Assembly: GCA_963932465.1 (NCBI GenBank)
Contig: OZ010786.1
Coordinates: 447,194,619-447,258,618 of the forward strand
Direction: 5' to 3'
From: Maratus speciosus
Lineage: Eukaryota; Arthropoda; Arachnida; Araneae; Salticidae
Length of the DNA stretch: 64,000 nucleotides
The position numbers were made by a program, and so were the translations under genes. Below are positions 45,951 through 57,933 of this stretch, one piece after another (position 1 is the stretch's first letter; each line of letters opens with the position of its first letter). The notes below the pieces were generated by a model that saw only the letters and a program-made list of their open reading frames with translations, ran no database searches and was not told the origin of the DNA.

Positions 45951-48221
45951 ATATCAGTGAAGATCATCATTACTGGAGTTAAAACTGGAAATATGCCAAC
46001 AATAAAATGTCGAAGATACTAGAAATAATTTTTGGTGTTCTTCATTAGTGATTAATAACTTCAGTTTATTAAGTTAAAGACTTTCATAACTAAACTTTCT
46101 GCAAAGGTTCATTAGTTGTATTTCGTAGATATTAAATTTTTACATTTGTCAATTTGTTCGAACTTGGATCAGTAGCAAATGTTAAATGAAGCTTTTAAAC
46201 CTGTATTCATATATGAAACTGATTTATTTTCAACAGAATCGATCTTTCATTTTCAATTTTGGGCCATGCAGAACATACTTATTTACGTTGGAGCCATTAA
46301 AAATATATATATAACTCTGGATACTCGTCAATAATCAAACTTCCTAGAAAGATTTTTTCCTTTACATTTTAATTTCTTCGTTACTGATTGAAATCTTAAA
46401 TTTATGGAACTAAGGAATTTTATCATTAAACTTTTCTTAAAGATCTATTTTTGAGTTTTAAAGCGATTGCATTATTAAATTCGTGATTGCTTAAGTATTT
46501 GAATAACTAAAATTTTGAGAAACAACTGGTAATGATAAATGATTTGTATTCTAGTAAGTGCAATTAAAAAACAACTTGTTGATAAATTTATATTATATTA
46601 ATGCAAAATTAATTCATTTTGTATATTTTTCCAAATTATTGAAACTTAGTTCAGTCATCACAGTGTGCAATTAATGTTAAATTAAACTTATGAAAATGGA
46701 TGTTTTTCAAAAACGGATTTTATTCCAGTTTAATCTATCTCTTATTTTTCACTTTATTTGAAGCAGAATATATATATTTATATTAAAATCATTTCTAACA
46801 GTTAAAAATCTTATAATTCTCTACGACAGATATCTTTGAATTCATTACTGCTGATTAATAACTTTAACCCGTCAAGTCTTTATTTTTTATTCTGTTTCCA
46901 AAAAATTATATATGATTCTAGGAAAGGTTTATTACACAGAAAAAATAATGAAAAAAAATCAGAGATATATTTTTCATATAATACGTCGATCTTTCCCTTT
47001 GTTGCACTTCTGCAATATAAGTAAAAACTTACTGTCGTGTGGCTGTTTTACGCTAAAATATTGCAAATTAGTAAATATTTTAATAAGTATGTCTCCAAAT
47101 ACCTTGTTTTATATAATTATTTACCTTTTTTTTATAATTATTTATTTTATAACACTTAACCTTTAAGTCTTTTATTCCCATGACAGAAGACGTTCTAGAA
47201 ATTACATACTTTAGTAGATAATCTGACTTTACCCCAGAAAGTTTCAATGGTTAATTTCGGTTTATTTAAATCCTGGAACAATGGAACAATGCGATCAGCT
47301 GTACGGACTACCTAGTTGCGTAATGCCTGTTATTAATTAAAGTAAATAATTTCCATTTTAATTTTCTGGTGTGAATTAGGTATACGAATAAAAAAAATCT
47401 ATTACATTCGAAACACTGTTGTTTGCATATATGCAAAACTGCGCACTAAAGGGTTCATTTTTTGAGATTGAAAATTTTATTAGTAAGAATTTGTGTAATT
47501 GAGTTTTTAAGAGATAAACTGGTTATAATTATGATTTAATATAAATTAAGAATATTTTCGCTTTGACAAAAACTGGCAAAACAAAATAATTTGTATTTCA
47601 ATGTTTACAACGATAAAAAAAAATACTATATTGATAAATTTATCATATTCATTTTTCATTTAATAAATGCTTTCGCCAATTTATTTAAATTTAATTCAGC
47701 CTCCCTATTGTGTAAAAAAACATTAAATAGAGTTTTTATTCTTAGATTAATCCGCGAAACATTTATTTTCAGCTAGATTAATCTCTCATTATCTTAGGCA
47801 GTATATATATTATTTACATTAAATTCATTAAAACAAAAGCTAAAACTGGACACTCGCCAACAATCAAAGTTCCTAGAATTTTCTGGAAGAGATTACTTTT
47901 GGTTCTTTCGCCACTGATTAATAACTTTAATTTATTGAACTGAGAAAATTTATAACACTACGCTTTTCTTAAAGATATATTAATTTATTTTGGGAACGAT
48001 CAAATAATTAAATACGCCATTTAATACAATTTCTGAATATACTAGCTTCTACTAATAACAAAATGTAATTATCTAGTTTATTCATTTTCGAAGACATTAA
48101 ATGAATAAATTCGTGATTAATTAGACTTTTTGAGTATTATCTATTCAACCAAAAATGGTAAATTAAAATCATTTTTCTGTATTTTTTTTTTTTCATTTAC
48201 AATAACAACAACAAAAAGATA

Positions 48222-48335
48222 TGATATTTATAAATTTATCTTAACTATATTATATTGATAAATTTATCCTATTCCTGTTATATTGATAAATTTATCTTAT
48301 CCATATTATATTGATAAATTTATCTTATTCAATAT
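48222..48335. repeat. 33-bp minisatellite built on GATAAATTTATC
   Basis: Four tandem units, each with the perfect 12-bp palindrome (or a close variant) within 'atattGATAAATTTATCttat'. Single copies occur elsewhere (for example 47633). Confidence 0.85.
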
Positions 48336-50406
48336 TAAATAAATGTGTACAATCGATGCCAAAAAAAGTGAACATAGATATTAATCATCAAATTGTCGCT
48401 GAAAAAAAAAAAAAAAAAAAAACGAAAATATCATTTAATTCATTTCATCTTCTTTCACTATATTAAAAAATGCTTTTGGGCCGTTTTCAGAAAGAAATTG
48501 TACCAAACTCTAAATCTTTCGAGTGAATACCCAATTTTCAGAACATTTCCAGATGAAAAGTCATCCTGACTATTTTAGAAAATAAGCAGGTTTAAATCTT
48601 TCAACTCTTGATTTTAAATTCATTTTAATACTTGTAAAACAAAGTGGGATGGTAATAGCTATTTAAGCATAACTTAAAAGCTACATGGTAAAATGGTGTG
48701 TAATTTTGAATATAGATATTTGAAGATTCTTGAAATAGATTTCTGATAAACATATGTAAGTTATACTATATATTTTTTCCTAATATTAATTAAAAATTTA
48801 TAAAATCGCTAATAAATAATAAAAAAAACTCATGCATTGTAACCTATAAAATATTTTAACATAAATCAATTGCTAAAAGCTTGAAATATGTTAATCTAAA
48901 ATTATAACTCATTCTACCAAGAAATTGTTTAGTTATGCTTAAGACACTACACACATTTCAGTGTTACAACTACGTATTAAAAATGAATTTAATGTTAGGA
49001 GTTCAAAATTTTGAATCACCATAATCTTAATATACTTAACCGAATTAATTCCTGTTCGGTATTCCAGGGTAATATTTTCAGAAAAATCAAACACGATATC
49101 AAATTTGATTGTTCTTTGTGAAAATTTCAGTTTGATAAAATTTCTAAATAAAGAACGTCCCACTATACATTTTTATTTTTTTGTAAATAAGTTCAATATA
49201 AAGCATAATTTACATTCGAATGTACATTATTTCTTTTTTTTTTCCTGTGATAATTTAGTGATTCAAACATATGTTTTGGCCGACTATATATTAATTCATT
49301 GGTAGCCAACTGTAGCACGCTCGATACCACTAAAATTGTATAGTAATCATTAGCTTATCTAATCATCAAAACTCTGCGATTCAAGATGTCGACTTTTTCT
49401 GTAAAATTTTTGTGATATTTGGCGTGCAACAGTTGGCCATCCCTGTACTAATCAATTTGTTCAAATTTAGTTTAGCTTTTTCTACTTTGTAATAAATGTT
49501 CAATGAATTTTTTTATACCTGAATTAATCTGTGAAACTGATTTATTGTCAATATAAACGACTCTCATTTTCAAATATATCTAAGGTTGAATATATGTTAT
49601 TTACTTAAAAATTATTTAGACAAAATCTTAAATTCGACATTCGCCAACAATCAAACAGAAAATATTACTAAGAAGAAATTATCTTAGGTTTCTTCGCTAC
49701 TGGTTAATAGCTTTAACCCTTTATATACTGAATTATGAATTCATGAGAATTTTATCTTCTAAAGTATTTTTTGTGAATTTTTGAAACTACATTGCAAGAT
49801 ATGAATAATCATTTAATAAATTTTAGATGCATTTTAGACGGATTGAACGATTTAGAAGGATTCATTAAATTTGAATTTATAGGGATTTTGCGCAAAATTT
49901 ATAACCCCACTGAAATCTTTTATTTTAAATCTTTTTCTTTGTATTTTCTAGAATTAGGAGATGTACAAATATAATGTTCTTACAACAGAAATATAGAAAT
50001 ATTTCCGAATTGAACACCCCCCCCCCTAACGCCAAGAAAGCTGAAAAAAAATCATCCTTTTAAAAATATTTTTGTTTTCTGTAACTAATAATGCTTTTGG
50101 AAAAGGATAAAGTAATGCATCTATATTTCATTCTAAACTGTATTGCTACTATGATCGATGTATTAAATAAATTTTATAACAAGCTATTTTAATAATATAA
50201 GTGGTGTCAGTAGATAAAGGGTTAATGTGTTGATTTGAGATATTATAACTAGGCTTTCCTCAAAGAACTAATTAACGGCGATTAAATGATTCCATTTGAA
50301 ATTCAATACAATTTTTTTATATTATCGCTTCAATTTTTATGTATAGTATTGTAATTTGTACTTTTACACGCTTGAATTTAACTTCGTTTTTTGTATAGAT
50401 CAAATA

Positions 50407-50582
50407 CAGTAAACTCTGTGTAAGGCGAACTCTCTGTAAGACGGAAATCTGTCTAACTCGGAAAAATTTTCAAGTCCCTGCGAATCCACTGACATAGCGT
50501 AACATTTGTCTAAGGCGGAATATTGTCTACTACGGAAAAATTTCTCGTTCTTGATCGATTCCGCCTTAGACAGAGTTTACTG
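50407..50582. mobile_element. 176-bp Tigger-type MITE
   Basis: Both ends read CAGTAAACTCTGT with sub-terminal 'AAGGCGGAA' repeats in both orientations. TA flanks at 50405-50406 and 50583-50584. Highly symmetrical, non-coding. Confidence 0.9.
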
Positions 50583-51668
50583 TATCACAGTCATCTTTTG
50601 ACTCTCTCCCGTAAAGTCACTTTTAATCAAATGTAGCACACAAGTTTGTTATCGATGACAGCGCAATGTTTAATTATGCACAAGACCTTACACTCGCAGG
50701 AGAAGGTTTCACGATCAAAAATTGCACTTTTCGCACTGGCGGAAAATATTAAAGAAAAAAGTCACGCGTGCTGCTGGCAACAAAACAGTTACAACAATAT
50801 AGTGACAATAATATAATCATAATAATGAAATTAATTTTGCTCTAAAAATATATTTGGCCGTATCGAAAGTATTTAAAAATATAGATTAAAAGTGTGTCAT
50901 TAAAATAAAATTAAGTTAAATATCTAGTTAATATTCACAATAATTAAAATAATATTATATTGATAAACATTGGTAAGATTATCTTATATTCGTTCGAAAT
51001 TACTGATTTTTTTTTTTTTTTTTTTTTTTTTTACATTTGTCAATTTGTTCAAACTTACATCTGTTACTAGTTCGTACAACAAAATTAAATAAAGCTTTAT
51101 ATCTGGATTAATTCGGGAAGTTGATTTATTAACAATCTATGTCTGTATAATCTGAAGCAGAATCGTATATTTATATTAAAATCATTAAGACCAAATTTGT
51201 ACACTTGCCAACAATCAAAGCTCCCGAAATTGTCTAAAAGAGATTGTCTTTCGTTTCTTCATCTCAGATTAATAACATAAATTTATTGACCTTAGAAACT
51301 GTATTACTAAGCATTTCTTAAAGATCTATTAAGTGAGTTTCAAAGCCTTTTAAGTGAGTGCATAATTATTAGTCCGCGAGCCAGCAACAGATTTTGATGA
51401 CCAATTTTCTCTCGGCCGATAATTTGTAAAATGCTTCAGAGAGTTGTATCATGAAGCTCCGTGAAAATCAGCTGCGATTCAGTGGGTGGGTTGAGCAGCG
51501 GTAGCCTCCCAAACACGTAAAAAAACAAAACAAAATTAGTCATTTCCTCCCGGTTGAAAATTTGAAAAATTATAGCTAACCCAATATCTTGAAGAAAAAA
51601 AAAAGTCAGCTGATTATAAAGTGGTGGCTAATACGTCAGCTGGTCACACGAACAAAAAAAAATATATA

Positions 51669-52896
51669 CAGGGTGCAAAGGAAAGTCCCTTTAACCTGAA
51701 AATACGTGCGAACGGAGAGAGCTGCAGCTATGGAAGTGAGGTAACGGTATAGTAAAGTCACTACACCCGATTTAATGCAAGCGACGGCAGCGCCCCTAGT
51801 GGTGAAATTTGGAAGATAGCCAATGCAGATCGAAAACGACAAGAGATAGAGCAAAATTTCCAGTTAGAAAGTTTTAGATCACCAATTAATTAGTACGAAA
51901 CGACATTTGGTTTACATTGATAAGATAAATCTTCGCCCGTACACCCAAAAATGTCCGAAATCGACGCACTCTATTTTGTGTAAACGTTTGAATGGAATAG
52001 CCAGAAGTATGAAGAAATACGCACAATTTATGGTAGAAATATGTGCTTATCTCACTACAATTTGATAATATCACACGCACAAAAAAAAGACAAACTGTCT
52101 CACCGTGATAAAAAGTTAATATTCAGTATGTTCGAAAAGTTTGCCATTGCTCACGATACACGTTTGTATTCGTGAGAGTAATTCTATATGCCACATTTCT
52201 CAGCATGTAACGTCTATTGCTAGCTTCTTCAACACGACGACATAGATTTAACACTTTCAAGGGCGGTGGCTAGACGGTCTAGCCACCTAATTTTAATTCC
52301 AAAACTGACAAATGGCAGCAAGAATATTTTAATAAAATTTTGCTTTTGTAATGAAAGTGAAAATTAGCTGTTTTTTTTTTTTTTTTTCTAAGAAATTCGT
52401 TTGAATATTCTGGTGTCAGTAAATTACGTAATCAGTTTACGAACAGAATTCTTCTTCCCTTGAAAGGGTTAATATAAAACTTTAAAGGCATTGGAAATTA
52501 AATTTTTGCAGACATTACAGCAGAGTATAACGTCACAATCTGAAATTGTGCAGTGCTACATTTAATTAATGTGAATATGCAAAGTAGAATCATCGTTCAT
52601 CGATTTCGGACATTTTTGGGTATACAGGCGACGATTTATCTTATCCGTGTGAACCAAATGTCGTTTCGTACTAATTAATTGATGCTCTAAAACTTTCTAA
52701 TTGGAAATTTTGCTCTATTTCTTTTCGTTTATGATTTTCAATAGCAATCTTTCAAATTTCGCCACTAGGGGGCGCTACCGTCGTTTGCATTAAATAGGGC
52801 GTAGTCACTTTGCTATACCGTTACCTCACTTCCATAGCTGTAGCTCTTTCCGTTCACCAGTATTTTCAGGTTAAAGAGACTTTCCTTTACACCCTG
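51669..52896. mobile_element. TA-flanked long-TIR MITE, middle level
   Basis: Ends CAGGGTGCAAAGGAAAGTCC and, complemented, CAGGGTGTAAAGGAAAGTCT. TA at 51667-51668 and 52897-52898. Inverted arms of about 310 bp reach 'caaaaatgtccgaaatcga' (51975) and its complement (52595). The spacer contains the TTAA MITE at 52252-52468. Frames at 51636 and 51886 are arm by-products. Confidence 0.8.
52252..52468. mobile_element. TTAA-type MITE, intact inner level
   Basis: Flanked by TTAA at 52248-52251 and 52469-52472. Ends CACTTTCAAGGGCGGTGG and, complemented, CCCTTTCAAGGG. A sub-terminal hairpin GGTGGCTAGAC/GTCTAGCCACC follows the left end. Same family as the split copy at 33266-34543. piggyBac-type target preference is inferred. 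Confidence 0.8.
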
Positions 52897-53026
52897 TATA
52901 TTTTTTTTCATGTTCGTGTGACCAGCTGACATATTAACCACCATTTTATAATCAGTTGACTTTTTTTTTCTTCAAGATATTGGGTTAGCTATAATTTGAC
53001 AAATTTTCAACGGGGAGGAAATGACT

Positions 53027-53069
<43 letters not shown>

Positions 53070-53214
53070 GTTTGAGAGGCTACTGCTGCTACACCCACCC
53101 ACGGAACCGCAGCTGACGTTCACGGAGCTTCATGATACAACTCTCTGAAGCATTTTACAAATTATCAGCCGAGAGGAAATAACTGACGAAATTTGTACCT
53201 GTCTCGGGGACTAT

Positions 53215-53870
53215 ATATTCGTTATTTGATACAGCACTTGGACATTATCGCTTTTATAATAACTCGTAGATTAAAATGTTTGTAAATATATTTTAATACA
53301 ATAATTAAAAATAATATATTTATAAATGTATCTTGTAGTCATACAAAATTTATTAAAAATTGCCATTCACCTATTTGCTGAAATTTAGTTCAAACACCTA
53401 ATGTTATAATAAACGATATATGAAGCTTATAAGCTGGATTAATCTTTAATTGCTTTACTGATATTTCCCTGTTATTTCACGTATAGTGTACATATTTATA
53501 TAAAAACATTTCGCTCTGAAAAAAAAGTAGTTTTTAAGTTAGTATGTCTAAAATACTCCCCTTCTTTCGCAACGGTTACAATTGAGTTTAACATTAGGAA
53601 TTTCTATATTTAAAATTTTATAATTCATTAACTATGTATTTGATCGAATGACTCCTCGTATGTAACCTAAGGTAAAATTTGGTGAAAAAGCCAAATATGA
53701 TCTCAAACATATGTGGTAGTATGGAAAATTTAATATTTTAGTTCTATTTCAAAATGAAAACGAGCAACTAATCTTATTTTTCGACAGTAATTGAAAAAAA
53801 AAGGCTTAATTTTCAGTCGATTGCCTAGTTCCGTATTCTTTTTATGACAATTTCGATACTGTAATGATTA
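53215..53870. other. No recognisable feature
   Basis: AT-rich, weak similarity to the degenerate repeat background only. Confidence 0.4.
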
Positions 53871-53879
53871 TGGCGTATC

Positions 53880-54150
53880 CCCTATTTCCTTGGCCGACTA
53901 TACTCAACTAAACTCTAAACTCCGTGGCTATACGATCCATAAAGTGTCAGGGGCAACATTGTTCATCCCTGTTTTCATGATCTTGAGACTCTTGGTGTTT
54001 AGTTCCCTAGGAAGCTTAGTACTCATTTTATCGACATCGAAGGGATGAAAGGCTAAGTTAACCTACCCCATCCGATAGTCGAACACTCGATGGATAGCAG
54101 CGCGGCAGCCAGATGCTCTGACCACTACGCCACTGTACTTCTGGCAGACT
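53880..54150 (-). repeat. tRNA-derived SINE (second family)
   Basis: On the minus strand the A-box-like TGGCGTAGTGGTCAGAGCAT and the B-box-like GTGTTCGACTATC are followed by about 180 bp of tail-like sequence ('taacttagcctttcatccc', 'ggaactaaacaccaagag'). The anticodon region (CTGGCTGCCGCGCTGC) does not fold into a normal arm. Confidence 0.55.
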
Positions 54151-54523
54151 ATACATCTCTCACTATTTGTACGCTTTATAGTTGTTCAAGTTACTGATTT
54201 AAAAAAAAACATCAATATTTCAAAATCGAACTTTCATAGCATAAAAAAGCATATTCCGAATGTCTATTGAATTTTTATAGCATAAAACTGTGCAATAAAC
54301 TATTTAAATATAATACCCAGTAATTTGAAATAAATGTAAAGTAATGAGTATAAAATATTTATTATAATAAAACCATATAAATTTCCAAATCACGATGATA
54401 TTAATTAAATATTCTCAAAAGAAGTACAGATCAGAATTGTACTGATTTGCTTAGCGATGCACAGATATCAAATGAAAGATGTTAAAAATCCATTAAAAGC
54501 TGTCCAGATCTTAAAAGATTTAA

Positions 54524-54635
54524 AACCAAAAACCCCGAACGTTTTCAGCGGGACACACTCGGCCAGCCTCTGGGAAAAACCAGAGGATGGCTGAGTGTGC
54601 CTTTTGTACTTCCATTCGGGATTTTTAATTATATC
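54524..54635. repeat. Short perfect-looking hairpin element
   Basis: The arms ACACACTCGGCCAGCCTCTGG and its near complement CCAGAGGATGGCTGAGTGTG are separated by GAAAAA, with a second outer pair AAAACCCCGAACG / CATTCGGGATTTTT. The total is about 110 bp. It could be a tiny MITE or a hairpin-RNA locus. Confidence 0.6.
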
Positions 54636-55477
54636 ATTCAATGTCGATTTCGCAATAAATTTAACTTTTCTTTACGATGATATGGCTTAGGATTGGAAAA
54701 TATGGACGATCTTTCCGGAACGGCGAAAAGAACCAAGTGTATCAAGAAAGGATCCACATAAAACCAATTTTATATACGTATATGGAATAGTTATTTAAGA
54801 TAAGGCTGATTTTTAAAATCTTTTACTTATTAAGATAAATTCATGTCACAATTTACCTCAGAAATATGTGTAATGCAAAATTATAACTCTAATGCTCCCA
54901 TTGTTGCAAGCTACACGTACAATGTCGCTTGTCTATTTAATCACATATTGATTTTTCTCCAAATGCATGAACTGGTAGGAAGTTAACCTCCTAAAACATA
55001 ACCATTATATTTCAATAACATTATTCTCAAACATATCCCCCTTTCTTAAATGAAACGAACAAGAGGTTGTTTACATGCAAGCAGTGTACGTGTGTCTTCT
55101 TCTAATATTACATTATATCCACGCACCTATTGTACAAAGTATTGATTTATCACAAATCAGCTAAATTAATTCCAATATCATGAACGCATGATTTAAATAC
55201 ATGCAATGAACTCGTATAATATCACATTATATGCACGCTTTACTATTGTACAAAATACTGATTTTTCAAAAATTATCTGAATTAATTCGAAATTGAACAC
55301 TCTCAAAGCATAAATACATATATTTCGAATTATGATATAGTACGTCTAAAATTTTACAATAATGTATTAATTAAAACATACCTTATAGTAAAATTTGGAT
55401 TTAGTATAGCAGTAATAAGTTTGAAATATTTTGTGTAGAAAATACATGAATTTATTATTCCCAATGGTACTTTTCGC

Positions 55478-55535
55478 GGTATGAAAACATGTTTCGCATC
55501 GAAATACATAAGACGATCCTTCATCAGGTTCGAAA
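55478..55535 (-). ncRNA. Second hammerhead-like / Penelope-end motif
   Basis: On the minus strand: core CTGATGA, a hairpin closed by GATCG/CGATG, core GAAAC, then ATGT. Helix III ACAUGU is self-complementary; helix I is poor. The context 'cttttcgaacctgatgaagg' is of the type found at Penelope-like 3' ends. No RT is seen nearby, so it is a solo end remnant. Confidence 0.4.
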
Positions 55536-55859
55536 AGAGCCAAATATATAGTATAATAAGAACAGAAGTAGAGTTTAGTAAGAAAGTAATCACGTGATAT
55601 TATTTTTTTCCATTCATAAGCAATAGTTATTAAACTTATTAAGTACTTTTAATGTACAAAATTTGTTATTACTCTTTATTTACTATAAATATTTTTTCCT
55701 ACATATTAAAAGTAGTCTTTGGGGGCCAACGTAATACTTACCCATCATGAATATGTGTAATACAAAATATGAAAATAAAACACCGTAAACTATTTATAAA
55801 ATGCATATCCAGGGATAACTAACGTTACTGAATTTAATAGGCTTTATCGCACTATTACA

Positions 55860-56465
55860 TTCGAAGTACAAACCAAATTTCAACACTCTATCTCAATCTG
55901 TTAAGTAGAGAGAGTGTTTAAAATCGTGGCTTGATGACGTCATAAACTTTAAATGCTCTATTACTAAATTGCGTAAAAGAAACATCCCTATAACTCCTAA
56001 AATTATAATCATATTAACTAACAGTTTATTGCGTCAAATTAAGCGTCTCATTTACAATTAAAATATATCTTTGAATTGAAATTTGAGGGAAATACAGGGT
56101 CATGAAAAGTTGAAGGGTGTGGAAAATAGTATTACAAATATCTCGGCAACTAACAACCTGATCGACTTCATTGTTTATGCAAAATTTATGTTATTTTATT
56201 GTTTTTTATATTCGCTCCTTAAAATAAACAATTTCGAAATTTTTACATACCTTTTATCAGAACAAAGATTTCGAGAGTCCGAAAAAATTAGTTCCGGATA
56301 AACGAGGTTAATGAAATTAAACATACTTCTTCTCATTCTTATATACCAAGAACATAACAAATTTCAAGTCTCTATCTCATTTTGTTCTGGAGGTAGACCG
56401 TTTACAGTCACACACGCAGACAGACAGACAGACACAGACATATAGACAGACAGGCGGACGGCAAT
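55860..56465. repeat. Retroelement-tail-like sequence with (CAGA)n
   Basis: 'acaaatttcaagtctctatc' (56348) and 'accaaatttcaacactctatc' (55872) are repeated phrases, followed at 56405-56460 by a CAGA-rich run. Arthropod repeats often end this way; family unassigned. Confidence 0.35.
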
Positions 56466-57240
56466 TTTTTTTTTTTTTCTAAAAATATGTTTTTCGGAAT
56501 CTCCAGTGTATGAAACGTGCAAATCCGTCAAATTTTTTTCAGATTTTTAAAACGATTATATTTTTACTTACCCTATATTACGTATGATGGGTAAGTAAAA
56601 ATGTTTCTGAAGTAACGTGGAATCACGTGTAACATACTTGCAATGTACTTGTATAATATCAATCTTTCTGCATGCTTTCCTACCGCAGAAATTCCTGGTT
56701 TTTCACAAATTGTATACGTTAATTCGAAAGCTTAAAAAAACATATTTAGCTAGTAATATTTCCAACATATCACGAATGTTCATCTAAAATTAGATAGTGA
56801 ACGCATTATTTACATACATGCAATGTACGTGTATCACATATGCACGTTTACTATTCTGCAAAATTCTGATTTTTCACAAAGTATCTGAATTAATTCGATG
56901 TTGAATTCTCATTTCAGAAAAAAAGGAATATTTCGACTATTGATTAAGTATGTCTGACATTTTCATCACGCAAAGGTTAGTTTAAACTTTTGCATGACAG
57001 AAATACTCAAAAGCTAATTTTGAATAGGAAAGTATGTTTGGATTGTACTTAAATTAAGAGCACTTTTTTTCCCGGTCTAATTTTCCTCAAGTATGGAACA
57101 TTCCCGTCTTAACGTAACAAAATTATCCTGTAAAAAAGATTCATTCATTGTATTTAGGATTTCAAATTAAGGCTTTTGTAATTCATGTATATGTCACGGT
57201 AATTCATAAATAGTTCGGGTGTGAATATTCGATGTATATA

Positions 57241-57461
57241 CAGTATAACCTCGAAAATACGGCATCATTGGGACCGACACTAAGCCGAATTTTTGAAAAT
57301 TCTGGATTTCTGAAAGATTATCAAAAGAATTTCCTATAGTGCAATTAGTCATAATTTAATTCGTAACCAAGTGAAAATTATGTGATAAAATTAAATATTT
57401 AAAAAAAAAATTACTTTAACTGATATTTTCTGTGTTGCAAAAAAAAAAAAAAAAAATAAAT

Positions 57462-57492
<31 letters not shown>

Positions 57493-57933
57493 TAATAATA
57501 ATAATAAACAGTAAAGTCATTTCTCCCCATGTAATTTCCGAAACATCAATACAATTGTATTTACTTTTTTTTTCTTTTTTTGGCCGTATTTTACCAAGTT
57601 TTTCTTGTATTTTACGCTAGTGAAGAATATCTATTTCGGAACGACAGTCTTGTTTCTGTAACGCAAATATTAATTCCCTATTTAAATTCATGCACTTTTC
57701 CAGTAACACTTTTTCTTCTGCCACTTCCTGGTCCTCTGAGATGCGAATAGAGTTATCTGTGGTTTCATTTAGCACGGTATCAGCGATTTCGCTGTCCGCT
57801 AAATGTTCATTGTTTTTAATACGGAAACAGTTGTTAGTTTCTTTCTGTCTTAAGTTGGAAGTGTAAAAAAATAAGGAGGCCGAGATGACTTTGATGCCGG
57901 ATTTCTGAATTCCGGATTTTTGAGATCACACTG
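57241..57933 (-). mobile_element. Tigger-like element, deletion derivative (same family as 1.2 kb)
   Basis: Ends CAGTATAACCTCGAAAATAC and, complemented, CAGTGTGATCTCAAAAATCC, TA at 57239-57240 and 57934-57935. The right sub-terminus has the 'gaATTCCGGATTTtTGA' repeats of the 1247-2834 element. An A/ATAA microsatellite (57437-57510) has grown inside. Confidence 0.85.
57617..57826 (-). pseudogene. Tigger-type transposase C-terminal tail
   Basis: The minus strand reads NNEHLADSEIADTVLNETTD, then EDQEVAEEKVLLEKCMNLN and ELIFALQKQDCRSEIDILH to a stop at 57617-57619. This is the acidic end of the same transposase remnant found at 1750-1960 (there EIADAVLN and PAEEKVSLGKCLNL), and it shows the intact C-terminal order. 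No catalytic domain remains. Confidence 0.8.

Larger units (their letters stand above)
45960..51360. repeat. Degenerate repeat background, second block
   Basis: The pair 'cgCCAACAATCAAAgttcc' + 'gattAATAACTTTAATTTATT' recurs near 45990/46045, 46325, 46845, 47852/47925, 49640/49705 and 51202/51270, often followed by 'ttcttaaagatctatt'. It resembles the 37.9-39.4-kb array. Spacing is irregular, so several rounds of duplication and loss are likely. Frames in this block are not protein-like. Confidence 0.45.
51370..53213. mobile_element. Fold-back MITE, outer level of a three-level nest
   Basis: The outer arms, 51370-51666 and 52899-53213, are inverted copies ('tagtccgcgag', 'ctctcggccgataatttg', 'atcttgaagaaaaa', 'cagctggtcacacgaac'). 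Homopolymer runs lengthen the right arm (poly-T at 53028-53065). They close directly on the inner element at 51669-52896, as expected if that element landed at the centre of a palindromic MITE of about 600 bp. Confidence 0.7.

Noticed and set aside
49792..49974. 60-residue frame rich in F, L and N
   Set aside because: It lies in degenerate repeat background, has no start context or homology that I recognise.
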